Source: an uncultured Clostridia bacterium
Lineage (GTDB): Bacteria; Bacillota; Clostridia; UBA1381
NCBI GenBank assembly: GCA_944393255.1
Contig: CALXZP010000025.1
Coordinates: 1-38,878 of the forward strand
Direction of reading: 5' to 3'
Length of the DNA stretch: 38,878 nucleotides
Of this stretch, positions 21,337-31,037 are shown one piece after another. A model generated the notes under the pieces. That model did no database searches. It was not told the origin of the DNA and saw nothing but the letters and a program-made list of their open reading frames with translations. The position numbers and the translations under genes were made by a program. The first letter of the stretch is position 1. Every line of letters begins with the position of its first letter.

Positions 21337-24300
21337 ATAAACCGCAGCTCGCTGCCGTCCGACGCTGTTACCGTTTCCGTTTCATATGTAACGGCTTCAC
21401 CGCCGCATGTCAGCTCCGGAGTTCCGTATTCATCGTTGATAAACACCTTGCATTCGCCGCCTGCGTTCGACTTGACCTCTGCGTTTACCGGCTTTGCGTC
21501 CGCCCACTCTATCGAGACCTCAAAAGCGCCTCTTGCAAGCAGACCTTTAACGCTGCCCTTATCCGACCATGCCGTCGGCAGTGACGGAAGGATATCTATA
21601 TACCCGGCATGGCTCTGCATGAGATACTCTCCCATCGCCGCGCAGGAACCGAAATTACCGTCTATCTGGAATATGTCTATATCATGGTAGTCAAACATAT
21701 TGTCAAATACCATATCCTTGACCTGACCCTGATATATGCTGTAGGCACGGTCGCCGTTGCTTATACCCAGCGGCTTATAAAACTTTCCGTTCTTTCCTTC
21801 TTCGGTCGCGCTGTCATCATTGTCCATACCTATCGCTCTTGCCCACAGCAGATTTTTATTTGCTCTTGACCAGCCTGTGGAAGCGTCTCCTCTTGCATTT
21901 AGAGTTGTTCTCGCAGCCTTTAAAAAGTCAGGCGTATTTCTTGTTATCTGATTGCAGGGATAAAGCGATACAAGGTGCGAAACATGGCGGTGATCGCTGT
22001 CCTCCTCATATTTGGCGGGCTTGCGTTCATTCCATTCCATGATGTTGCCCCATTCTCCTATCACAACAGGTTCCTGAAGCTTATCTATCTGTTCTCTTAC
22101 TGTAGCAATAAGCTCTGTGTCCTTTCCTTTCCCTTCATTGACATTTGACGTGTCAAAGTCCAGTTCACTTGCTTCAAGATATATACCGTAAAGCTGCTTT
22201 ATTATCTGCTGGTCTATCTTCGCTCCCATCGTGAGTATATCTGTCTGCTCTGCCGAATATGACGGACCCGCCAAATATTCTCCCGTGGTCTCATCATAAT
22301 AGAGATACTGCGTATAGAACCTTACAGCTTCCTGTATGATATCATAGATCCTCGGCAAATTCTCAGTACTCCTTGTATAATCATACATATCCCATAAATT
22401 CAGGCATATCCATCCGGAGGACTCCGGCGACATTCCCCATCTTATGTCCCTTATGGGATTTGCATCCCAGCCCGGTGCGGTATAGCCCCATACATTATTG
22501 CAGGTATGCGATACCCAGCCGTCACAGCCGTATATGTTTTTCGCCGTTTGTCTTCCCTCGCGGGCCGTTTCCTCTACCCAGTCGAGAAGAGGCTCCATAC
22601 ACTCTATCATATTTCCGTTAGCCGCAGGCCAGTAATTCATCTGCAAATTGATATTTATATGGTAATCACTTTCCCACTGCGGATGCTCCTGGTCGTTCCA
22701 AACTCCCTGGAGGTTCGCCGGAAGCGAACCGGCGCGCGACGAGGATATCATCATATAACGCCCATATTGATAGAACAGCTGATCAAAACGCTTATTCTCG
22801 CTGTTTTGCTCGTCTGTTATTTGTTTTTGCGCATTATTCTCCTGCGAATCATAATATGCTGTATAGTCTGCGCGCATATCATCAACAGCAACGGAATTTG
22901 TATCGTCCGCTATATCCAGCCGGACATTATCATATATAGACTTATAATCCGCTTTATGAGTTTCATATAATTCTTCAAATGTCTTTCCGTCAGCGGCAAT
23001 AATTCTTTCCGCTGTAATATCCGCCGGATCAATTCCCGTCCTGTAACCGGAATCCTCGTCAAACTCATAATCGGTCGCCATTGTCATTATAACGGTGACG
23101 TCATCCGCGCCCGATACAGTTACCGTATCGTCCGCAAACGATACCTCTCCGCCGTTGTTTATAAATTTATACTCTCCGCACCATCTCAGATCGTTTGAGG
23201 ACAGCTCGCCCGTAACCTTGAGAATATTATTTTCAAAGCTCGTTGTCATATTCTTCGACCTGTTCGGTTTATTCGAGAAGGTCATGCTGAAGCTCACATT
23301 CTCCTGCGCATTGGACGACAGCTTTACAGCTATGAGCTTGTCGGGGTAGCTTGCAAAATATTTTCTCGTGTACGTTATCCCGTCCACATCGTATTGGACT
23401 GCTTGTATCGAGTTATCAAGATCAAGCCAGCGTCTATAGTTTGTATACTGAGCTCCGCTTTCTATATTCGTAAAGTCGAATGACAAATTGCCGAATGAGG
23501 TATAAGAACCGTAGTTCGCATCGTCGCCGACAAGCTTCGATAAGGTCTCCTCCGCTGTCGGGTCTCCTGCAAGCAGCTTGGCACGTGCTTCTTCAAATAC
23601 AGCGCTCCTGTCATCCTCAATATGGTTCGGCTTTCCGTTCCACAGAGTCTTTTCATTAAGCTGTATCCTCTCCTGCGCAACTCCGCCGAATATCATGGCG
23701 CCCATATACCCGTTTCCTATCGGCAGCGCCTTTTCTCTCCATACCGTATGGCTCGGGTCTGCCTGGGTATTGTCCGCATTAAAGCTGGTCCAGCATATGC
23801 TGTCATCCTCAGCCGCCGGCTCGTCATACCACATGGACATTAGTCCTGCTTCAAGCTCATCGTCCGGAGTAGCTTTCAATGTTTTAGCATAAAAGACGTC
23901 CGACATCGGCCTCATATCCTCATCCCATATAAATACCTTCATCGTATATCCGGTCTCTGCAAGCTCAGGTATCGTTATCGGCTCTGATAACGCAAGCCTC
24001 GCCTCGTTGTCCGTAAAGCTTTCTGCCGCAACTGCGGTTCTGCGCAGCTCGATAAGCATATCATCCTTATACAGCGCCGCATATACATCCCCGTTTTCTA
24101 TTACAGCTGAGCCGTTCTTTTCGGCAATAAGCTCGGTCAAGCTTCCGCCCGACGGCAGTATGCCGTCATATTCGCAGCGTTCCCCGTCTACCGTTACCGC
24201 CGCTATACGCAGATCGACCTTTCCTACTGTCAGAGTCATGACTGACAAATCCTCTATCGTCTCCGGATAATGCTTTGCGCTGTTATGGAAATAATCGACT

Positions 24301-27300
24301 CCTGAGGTGTTTTCATTCGTGACTGTGACCGTATTCAAACCGGTTCTTATAACATCGCCCGCAACCGAGCCCGAAATATTTCCGGAATCAACGCTCAGCT
24401 CCGCACCGTTTATCGATGCAGTCATATTTTTAGCATTATTGGCATGTGCTCTTACCGGTATGGATATATCCGCTCCGGTATACTTGTGAGCATTATCAAG
24501 AGCCGGTACCTTGAATATCGACTTCATCGCGTTATCGTTTCTTGCAAAATAGCTGTCGTTCGTTCCTACGATCACTCGTTTATTTTCGTCTGTATTTACG
24601 ATGCATCCGGCGTATATGTCATACGCGGGCATCGTAAAGGTATACTTTGTGCTGTCCTTTTCGTCCGGAACGAGCGTCACCGGAACTACTGCCGTACCGT
24701 CGTTGTACGTTACAACAAGCGATCCGTCCGTATACTCTTCGGGAAGCTGTATCAGTATCTGCTGACCTGTATAAGCATGATCCGGCATTTCGATATTATC
24801 CGCCGTTACGTCATGCTTATCAGACGCTTCATAGGCGTATTCAAACCGGAACGCGTCAAAGTAGAAGTTCGTTGCACCGTTTGGCGTCACCTCTATAATT
24901 ATTCCCTCTGACGTATCTGTCATCGGAGCAAATACCGCATCCGATATCGAGCCGTTCGTTCTCAGCGTGACTGTTATACCATCCTCTGAGCCGATAAATT
25001 CCGCTCCGTCAAAGCCAAGCTTGCTGTATATGAAATCCCACTGTGAATTCTTTGACAGCCTGAGCGAGGCAAACGGCTTTTTACCGCTCACATCCGCTTC
25101 GCCTACAGCGGAAAGCGTCTTATCAGCCGCGTAATAGTTCACCTGCGGCGCTTTATCTGTATAATTTGAAGTACCGCTGTTAAATCCGAAGCAGCTGTAA
25201 ATACTCTGGAGTCTTGAAACGTCTATCCCCGGTATATACAGGTATATTTTCTCAGCTCCGTCATTCTCATCGTAATTGAGCTGTGAGCCGGATATCGTTC
25301 CGCCCTTTGACGAGATCGTACTGCCGCTGCTCTTTACGCTTATGTCTTTGCCGTTTACCGTTTTATAAATATATTTTTCCTCAGGCGACGGCGTTGCAGT
25401 CTCATACGGAACATCGGGATCGTCTGAGCTGTCTGCAAGCTCTATCACAAAATTATCAAAGTAGTGATCATCCGAACCTTTGGGATCGAACTTGACTACT
25501 ATTCCCGTTCCCGTCACCCCGTTCGTATCGAACGATATATCGGTGACCTCCGGATTATCCGGCTTATTGTTTATAAGCTCATACATCTCGAGCGCGCTGC
25601 CGGATGATATTTTATAGTGGAAATATCCCCACTGCGAGCTCTTGCACGCCGCTGCCGAAGCGAACGGCTCTAAGCCTTCAATACTGCTTTCATCTACTTC
25701 TGTGAGTGTTTCGTCTACGGCGTAATAGCTTATAACAGGCTTTATTGAAGTTTGATCGCTGCTTCCGCTGCCGAAGCCGTAATGCGCCGTTATCGAGCTT
25801 ATTTTTGAACAGTCAACATCGGGAATATACATATACACTGTTTCACCGGTTTTATATTCTACCTGCTTTCCGGAGAAGTTATTTGCAAAATCAGTGACCT
25901 CCGCGCCGTCTGTTTTTACAAGGTCGTTTACCGCATATGTTTTACTATATTCTTCTGTAGGTTCCTCCGGAATAATATCGCCCTCGGTATACTTTATAAT
26001 GAACGCGTCAAAATAAATATCCACCGCTCCGTTAGGTATAAGCTCAACTATTATCCCGTTTGAATCCGTGTCGGGAATGTTGAATGCGGGATCTGACAGC
26101 GTTCCGTCCGTTTTCAGCTGTCCGGCCGTAAATCCGTCGTCGGTCACAAATTCGGCGCCGTCTTTATCAAGGTCAAACCATACAAATTCATATCTTGAAT
26201 TTTTTGATACTCCTGTTCCGGCAAATGCTGTCTTGCCCTTGACATCGTCAGCCGAGACCGAGGTCAAAACACTGTCAGCCGCATAGAAATTCATTCTCGG
26301 CGATGTGCTTGTATAGTTACTATCGTCGCTGCGGAAACCGAAGCATGCTGCAATATTTTCTATCCTCGCCGCATTGATATCGGGTATATACAGGTATATA
26401 TTTTCCGAGCCGTCATAATTAAGCTGATGTCCGGAAATGGTTCCGTTCTTTGTCGATATCGTACTGCCGCTGCTTACAGCCGTCAGCTCATTCGCGCATA
26501 TTGTTTTCTTTACCGTATGCGCCTGTTCATACTCAACATATATGGTAAGCTCCGAGCAGCCGCATGCCGCCGAGCCGTTTGCAGCGCCTATATAATTCCA
26601 CTTGCTGAAATCACCTGTCAGCACTGCCGTTCCCGTTCCCGCTTCGGTATCGATCGTGCTTGACTCTATCGTGATACTGTCCGCCTTTGTACCGTTTGTA
26701 CGATAGATAGTCTCGGCGGCATATGCCGTTGTACTGCCCGCCGTTTTATCATCATCAAGCGTTTCATATCCGTACAGGAAATTCGCTCCCGCGCTCGCGC
26801 TGCTGTTTATCGAATATTCTATCTTCGATATCTTATCAGCGTACGCAGATACGTCAAACAGCGTTACCGCTTTCTGTGCAGACGCTATTGCGGTTGATGT
26901 ATCTCCGTCGTAAAGATTTTCCGGCGTACCGGCTTCTTCCCGGTACTGAGCGCCGCTTTTTTCGCCTGTCAGACAATATCTGTCAAGAGTTGAAAGATCA
27001 AGTTCTTTTGTGACGAATTTCTTCCCGAACGGTATCTCAACATCCGGCTCCGCTGCTGCCTTCCATGATGCGCTCAATACCCCTGCGGTCTTTGCGTCGA
27101 TGTCTTTAGATACCGGGATCAGCGTGTATTCATAGCTGTACTCTCTTCCGACCGGAAGCGTGTACTCATCGAATGCCGGCGGTCCCACGGTTTCATTGCC
27201 TATGCCTCTTGATCCGTAGTCCAGATTGAGATACGTACTGTTTTTGTCGCCCGAAACCTGATACGGATGTCCCGTTTCAAGCTCCGGCGTATTCATATGC

Positions 27301-30300
27301 AACGCGCTCGCTTCAAGCTCGGTCTTGGCCGACGCCAAAAGCGCCGTATCCTTTTCATCGCTCGAAAGCTTTATCCATTTTACTCCCGTCCTCGTTCCGG
27401 TCTCCTGAGCCTTTACATGCGGGAAATATGAACCTGATACCGTATCGGCATACACTCCGCTTACCGCAAAGGAATTTCTGTCCGAATAGCTTTCAGCGGT
27501 CGGGTACTTATACGAATACTCAGGCTTATCCGAGGTATCAAAACCGTTTCCGTACACTTCGATATTCTCAAAATCTCCCGAAAGCTCAATCTCGTTTCCG
27601 ATACGCAGCGGATAACCTCTTGAGATACTCATATCCTTTGTATTAAGAATATTTCCCACCGTTACCGCTCCGCTCTTGTCTGCTGTGTATCTCACATAGA
27701 GCTGCGCCGTTTCCGTACCGACCTTTAACTCGATCGGGATATCTATGACCTGTCTGCCGTCCGGAGCCTGCTTTATCTGTATAAGCGATGTGTCCACCGT
27801 TTGATTAGCGTCATTGTATGCCGTTCTCCAAGCAGTATTCACCTTTCCGCGAATGTCGTTATCGTGTGCCGCTCTCCAATAGTTCGGACGTATACCTTCT
27901 GTTATCAGCGTTTCACCGTTATACACATAATTTTTCAGTCTGCCTGTGCTCTTGTCGATATCAAACGAAAATCCGTTTCCGCTGACGGTTATCTTCGCAT
28001 CACCGTCCGTCACAGAAATATCATCGCCTCCTACCTGCACCGGCTCCGCTTCGGTCGGCTCTTTTTGCGATACTGCCGATACCGTTTCATCCGACAAAAC
28101 GAACGACTCGTGAGCGACCTCGTGTCCTTCCTGCAGCGCCCACGTTGCGGTCTTGGTCAGTATTTCGATATCAAGGCTGTATTCCGCCCCTCCGGTAAGC
28201 TCGTTCGCTCTTAACGCATTACCGAACGGAACGCTTACCTCTCCCGCTGTTTTGGGAGCGACCGACGGCAGCTCCTCTATTATGCCGCTGTCAACAGAAA
28301 CTCCGTTTTCTCTGAGCGTCCATTTCATTTTGTACTCGTTAAGATCCGTAAAGTTATTTTCGTTATATACGACCACTGTTTCATTTGCAAGATCGGCGTC
28401 TGTTGTATACCTATCCTGCTCATATGTCGGCGTGTCCTTCATCCAAAAGCTCTGGTATTGATATTTTATCTCGTACAGCTCAGGCTGCGGCTGACGGTCG
28501 GGCGATATAAGACCGTTTACACAGTAATTGCCGTCATTGTTCCTATCGCCGAAATCGCCGCCGTAGCCTAAATAGTACCCCTGCAGCTCATCCTTGTACA
28601 GGTTCCCGTACAGCGCTTCATCGCCGTAATAATCCCAGCCGTCCGTTACGGGTATCCTTCTTGACTGGTCTACCCAGTCCCATATATATCCGCCCAGCAT
28701 GTTCGTTCCCGAACGCATGCTGTCAAGATACATATCGAAGCTTCCGCAGGCATTACCCATAGCATGGGAAAATTCGCACTGCATATACGGTATTCCCTTT
28801 GGATTTGTGCCGTTGTCGTATGTGCCGTCCTCTTTCAGCTTATCCGGAGTCACCGCCCATTTGTCCTGATCCGACGGCCACTTGTACATGTTCGACATCA
28901 CATCGACCGCCATATTCTCACCGTCACGTGTTGTTCTCATGGGGAACAAGAATTCGGCATGGATAAACCTTGTCATATCTTTTGAACGTATGTATTCTAT
29001 CTGCTTGTCAAATATATCATTCGCCTCAAGCGGATTGTTATATACAAGTCCGTTCTCATTGCCTATAGACCAGCTTATTATCGAGCTGTGATTTTTAAGC
29101 GTCTGATACGCTGTTTCGGTTCTGTCCATGAACGACGCTTCAAGTTTCGGATAATCCTCTGAATTTGTCAGTTTGTTATTTGCCGACTCTACCGCATGAC
29201 ATTCCGCGTTCACCTCAGCCATTATATAGATACCGTATTTATCCGCCAGATAGTACATATATTCATCGGACGGATAGTGAGCCGTTCTTATTGAATTGAT
29301 ATTATACTGCTTCATCAGCTTAATATCCTCTTCGTATACTTCCTTCGGCACTGTCTTGCCGTAAACGGGATCGCTTTCATGCCTGTTCACTCCCTTTATG
29401 AACAGCGGCTGTCCGTTTATCGTTATGCGCTTATAGCTCTCCACATTGTTGAGATGATTCTCATCAAGCGTCGTCGGTGTGAACTCTATCTCACGGAAAC
29501 CCAGAAGCTGAGCCGTATATGTATCCTGCGTACTGAATGACAATACATAAAGATCAGGCTTTTCCGCCGACCACAGCGACGGCTCCGTTACCGTCACGCT
29601 GCCGGTATCGAATACGCATTTTCCGTTTGCCGGTATAGCCTCCCCGGTTGTGAAGCTTATGCTTGCAGCAACGTTTTCGGTATCTTCATCATCATACAGA
29701 TTTGCCGTTACGGTATATCCCGCAGGTATCTCTTCGTCCGTATTATTTTTCAGCGTGAGCTCTTTTATTATCATATCCGCATCGGTATAGCTTTCGTCAA
29801 GATCCGTTTCGACCTTGTAATCCGCTATCTCAACGTCCGGCACTCCTATAAGATATACGTCGCGGAAAATACCGCCGTCATATATCATATCCTGATCCTC
29901 GAGCCAGGTAGCGTCGGAAAATTTATGTACACGAACGGCAAGCGTATTTTCACCCTCGTGCAGATAGTCCGTTATATCGAACTCATGAGCCGTATAGGAG
30001 TCCTCGCTGTAGCCTACCGCCTCGCCGTTTATAAATACATAGTATGCCGATTCCACTCCCTGAAACGAGATCCTCACCCGTTCGCCAAGCTTTTCATCGA
30101 CTGTGAATTTCGTCCTGTAAAAGCCGACAGGCGCATACCCGGTCGGAGCCTCTCCGACAGAGAGCGAGCCGTAGCCGCCGTGATTGCCGTTATACCCCGG
30201 GCGTTCCGTTCCCTGCCACGGCATTTTGGAATTTGTATATACCGGATGATCCCATTCCCAATGGTCTATAGTGCCGTCCGAATTAAAGGTGTTCTTTGTG

Positions 30301-30797
30301 AAATCACCCTGCATGGTCCAGCTCATCGGCATAGCAACGTCCTGTTTCCATATTTCTGTTTCCGCAAACTCCTCTGCTGCGAAAGGATTTTCCGTGCCGT
30401 AAGCAAGACCTGCCTCCTCTGCAGCCGTCATGTTCTGGACAACTGTGATATCCCACGAATTCTGCGCTGTTTCGCCGGTCAGCATTTGCACTCTGCCTGT
30501 TTCCTTAGCGTAATTCAGCGCGCCGTTTACCGCCGCCGCCTCGTCGTCATACGGTATCACGCTGTTTGTATGCGCCGCAATACGGTTTCTGCCCACAACA
30601 TTGTACATCTCATCGTCAATACCGTTGTACTCATTAAATGTAAGTTCTTCTTTTGAAACATTTTCATCCCCGATATATTCTGCCGACGTCACTGACGCTG
30701 CTTTTGCGGCAGCTTCTTTCTCTTCCGCAGACACCGTTAAGACCGAAGCTCCCAAGGACAGTGCGCACAACGCAGAAATTGTCCGCATCATTTTCAT
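21291..30797 (-). CDS. giant secreted GH2-GH95 fusion enzyme with three tandem binding-type modules
   Basis: This 3,168-residue secreted enzyme carries two glycosidases. ATG 30797 is chosen because GAGGAGG precedes it by 9 bases; the upstream TTG overlaps that site. After a signal peptide (to about residue 24), a LacZ-type GH2 follows, with acid/base E581 (WSIGNENG) and nucleophile E675 (MQCEFSHAMGN), to about 1245. Then come an F5/8-like domain (about 1265-1425; NLYDGDTSTA), three copies of a ~170-residue module (1427-1605, 1618-1789, 1808-1990), an Ig-like domain, a beta-sandwich, and a MKVFIWDEDMRPM module. GH95 spans about 2345-3168: GYMGAMIFGG, YHININLQMNYW (N2715, N2717), EWGNIMEWNE (E2921), HRHVSHL and FQIDGNFG (D3046), matching the known GH95 catalytic set. 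GH95 enzymes release alpha-1,2-L-fucose or L-galactose; GH2 could then remove the exposed beta-galactose. No cell-wall anchor is seen. Confidence 0.9.
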   Translation of the reverse strand: MKMMRTISALCALSLGASVLTVSAEEKEAAAKAASVTSAEYIGDENVSKEELTFNEYNGIDDEMYNVVGRNRIAAHTNSVIPYDDEAAAVNGALNYAKETGRVQMLTGETAQNSWDITVVQNMTAAEEAGLAYGTENPFAAEEFAETEIWKQDVAMPMSWTMQGDFTKNTFNSDGTIDHWEWDHPVYTNSKMPWQGTERPGYNGNHGGYGSLSVGEAPTGYAPVGFYRTKFTVDEKLGERVRISFQGVESAYYVFINGEAVGYSEDSYTAHEFDITDYLHEGENTLAVRVHKFSDATWLEDQDMIYDGGIFRDVYLIGVPDVEIADYKVETDLDESYTDADMIIKELTLKNNTDEEIPAGYTVTANLYDDEDTENVAASISFTTGEAIPANGKCVFDTGSVTVTEPSLWSAEKPDLYVLSFSTQDTYTAQLLGFREIEFTPTTLDENHLNNVESYKRITINGQPLFIKGVNRHESDPVYGKTVPKEVYEEDIKLMKQYNINSIRTAHYPSDEYMYYLADKYGIYIMAEVNAECHAVESANNKLTNSEDYPKLEASFMDRTETAYQTLKNHSSIISWSIGNENGLVYNNPLEANDIFDKQIEYIRSKDMTRFIHAEFLFPMRTTRDGENMAVDVMSNMYKWPSDQDKWAVTPDKLKEDGTYDNGTNPKGIPYMQCEFSHAMGNACGSFDMYLDSMRSGTNMLGGYIWDWVDQSRRIPVTDGWDYYGDEALYGNLYKDELQGYYLGYGGDFGDRNNDGNYCVNGLISPDRQPQPELYEIKYQYQSFWMKDTPTYEQDRYTTDADLANETVVVYNENNFTDLNEYKMKWTLRENGVSVDSGIIEELPSVAPKTAGEVSVPFGNALRANELTGGAEYSLDIEILTKTATWALQEGHEVAHESFVLSDETVSAVSQKEPTEAEPVQVGGDDISVTDGDAKITVSGNGFSFDIDKSTGRLKNYVYNGETLITEGIRPNYWRAAHDNDIRGKVNTAWRTAYNDANQTVDTSLIQIKQAPDGRQVIDIPIELKVGTETAQLYVRYTADKSGAVTVGNILNTKDMSISRGYPLRIGNEIELSGDFENIEVYGNGFDTSDKPEYSYKYPTAESYSDRNSFAVSGVYADTVSGSYFPHVKAQETGTRTGVKWIKLSSDEKDTALLASAKTELEASALHMNTPELETGHPYQVSGDKNSTYLNLDYGSRGIGNETVGPPAFDEYTLPVGREYSYEYTLIPVSKDIDAKTAGVLSASWKAAAEPDVEIPFGKKFVTKELDLSTLDRYCLTGEKSGAQYREEAGTPENLYDGDTSTAIASAQKAVTLFDVSAYADKISKIEYSINSSASAGANFLYGYETLDDDKTAGSTTAYAAETIYRTNGTKADSITIESSTIDTEAGTGTAVLTGDFSKWNYIGAANGSAACGCSELTIYVEYEQAHTVKKTICANELTAVSSGSTISTKNGTISGHQLNYDGSENIYLYIPDINAARIENIAACFGFRSDDSNYTSTSPRMNFYAADSVLTSVSADDVKGKTAFAGTGVSKNSRYEFVWFDLDKDGAEFVTDDGFTAGQLKTDGTLSDPAFNIPDTDSNGIIVELIPNGAVDIYFDAFIIKYTEGDIIPEEPTEEYSKTYAVNDLVKTDGAEVTDFANNFSGKQVEYKTGETVYMYIPDVDCSKISSITAHYGFGSGSSDQTSIKPVISYYAVDETLTEVDESSIEGLEPFASAAACKSSQWGYFHYKISSGSALEMYELINNKPDNPEVTDISFDTNGVTGTGIVVKFDPKGSDDHYFDNFVIELADSSDDPDVPYETATPSPEEKYIYKTVNGKDISVKSSGSTISSKGGTISGSQLNYDENDGAEKIYLYIPGIDVSRLQSIYSCFGFNSGTSNYTDKAPQVNYYAADKTLSAVGEADVSGKKPFASLRLSKNSQWDFIYSKLGFDGAEFIGSEDGITVTLRTNGSISDAVFAPMTDTSEGIIIEVTPNGATNFYFDAFRFEYAYEASDKHDVTADNIEMPDHAYTGQQILIQLPEEYTDGSLVVTYNDGTAVVPVTLVPDEKDSTKYTFTMPAYDIYAGCIVNTDENKRVIVGTNDSYFARNDNAMKSIFKVPALDNAHKYTGADISIPVRAHANNAKNMTASINGAELSVDSGNISGSVAGDVIRTGLNTVTVTNENTSGVDYFHNSAKHYPETIEDLSVMTLTVGKVDLRIAAVTVDGERCEYDGILPSGGSLTELIAEKNGSAVIENGDVYAALYKDDMLIELRRTAVAAESFTDNEARLALSEPITIPELAETGYTMKVFIWDEDMRPMSDVFYAKTLKATPDDELEAGLMSMWYDEPAAEDDSICWTSFNADNTQADPSHTVWREKALPIGNGYMGAMIFGGVAQERIQLNEKTLWNGKPNHIEDDRSAVFEEARAKLLAGDPTAEETLSKLVGDDANYGSYTSFGNLSFDFTNIESGAQYTNYRRWLDLDNSIQAVQYDVDGITYTRKYFASYPDKLIAVKLSSNAQENVSFSMTFSNKPNRSKNMTTSFENNILKVTGELSSNDLRWCGEYKFINNGGEVSFADDTVTVSGADDVTVIMTMATDYEFDEDSGYRTGIDPADITAERIIAADGKTFEELYETHKADYKSIYDNVRLDIADDTNSVAVDDMRADYTAYYDSQENNAQKQITDEQNSENKRFDQLFYQYGRYMMISSSRAGSLPANLQGVWNDQEHPQWESDYHININLQMNYWPAANGNMIECMEPLLDWVEETAREGRQTAKNIYGCDGWVSHTCNNVWGYTAPGWDANPIRDIRWGMSPESSGWICLNLWDMYDYTRSTENLPRIYDIIQEAVRFYTQYLYYDETTGEYLAGPSYSAEQTDILTMGAKIDQQIIKQLYGIYLEASELDFDTSNVNEGKGKDTELIATVREQIDKLQEPVVIGEWGNIMEWNERKPAKYEEDSDHRHVSHLVSLYPCNQITRNTPDFLKAARTTLNARGDASTGWSRANKNLLWARAIGMDNDDSATEEGKNGKFYKPLGISNGDRAYSIYQGQVKDMVFDNMFDYHDIDIFQIDGNFGSCAAMGEYLMQSHAGYIDILPSLPTAWSDKGSVKGLLARGAFEVSIEWADAKPVNAEVKSNAGGECKVFINDEYGTPELTCGGEAVTYETETVTASDGSELRFMVFDTEAGKEYALNY
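24828..26519 (-). repeat. three tandem copies of a ~170-residue module inside the giant GH2-GH95 gene
   Basis: The copies occupy about 26519-25983, 25946-25431 and 25376-24828. Each runs: strand-rich start ending GxxLNY or KQVEYK; (Y)IPDVDxxxIxSIxxxYGF; (N/S)YYAxDxxLxxV; PFAS; NSQW; and an end with GIIVExxPNG, then YFDxFxIEY. The first and third are most alike. The 745-residue protein has a fourth copy at about 20713-20201. The layout fits a CBM6/35-like jelly roll, but I do not recognise a named family. Confidence 0.75.
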
Positions 30798-30864
30798 TAT
30801 CCACATCCTCCTCAACTCAATATTTTGTATGTTCCGTAAAATTATATCGATATATTTTAATAAA

Positions 30865-30892
30865 ATTTTATCATATATTTTTAACTTTGCAA
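30865..30892 (-). promoter_or_regulatory. promoter of the giant GH2-GH95 gene
   Basis: On the minus strand TTGCAA (30892-30887) and TAAAAT (30870-30865) are 16 bases apart, giving a leader of about 60 bases with a GAGGAGG ribosome site. The -35 is imperfect, consistent with activation by the divergent AraC-type protein. Confidence 0.5.
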
Positions 30893-30908
30893 TACTTTTT
30901 TGCCATCT

Positions 30909-30934
30909 TGTCCGTTTTTCTTAAATATAGGACA
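30909..30934. promoter_or_regulatory. inverted repeat TGTCC-N16-GGACA, possible regulator site
   Basis: TGTCC (30909-30913) and GGACA (30930-30934) face each other between the two divergent promoters, about 17 bases upstream of the giant gene's -35 box. It could be where the neighbouring AraC-type protein binds. The arms are short, so this is tentative. Confidence 0.3.
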
Positions 30935-30952
30935 TAATTTCACAAACACCTA

Positions 30953-30981
30953 TTGACTTTAGCTGTTATCAGTGTTATTAT
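30953..30981 (+). promoter_or_regulatory. promoter of the second AraC-type regulator
   Basis: TTGACT (30953-30958) and TATTAT (30976-30981) are separated by 17 bases, about 50 bases before the AAAGGAAAG ribosome site of the plus-strand regulator gene. Confidence 0.65.
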
Positions 30982-31037
30982 TACAACATAAGCAGAAAAT
31001 ATAAAATAAAAAAATTTATAAAGGAAAGTATCTCAAT

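Noticed and set aside
30798..30815. TTG at 30815 as the start of the giant GH2-GH95 gene
   Set aside because: The TTG lies on the AGGAGG ribosome site itself; ATG 30797 has correct spacing and leaves a normal signal peptide.
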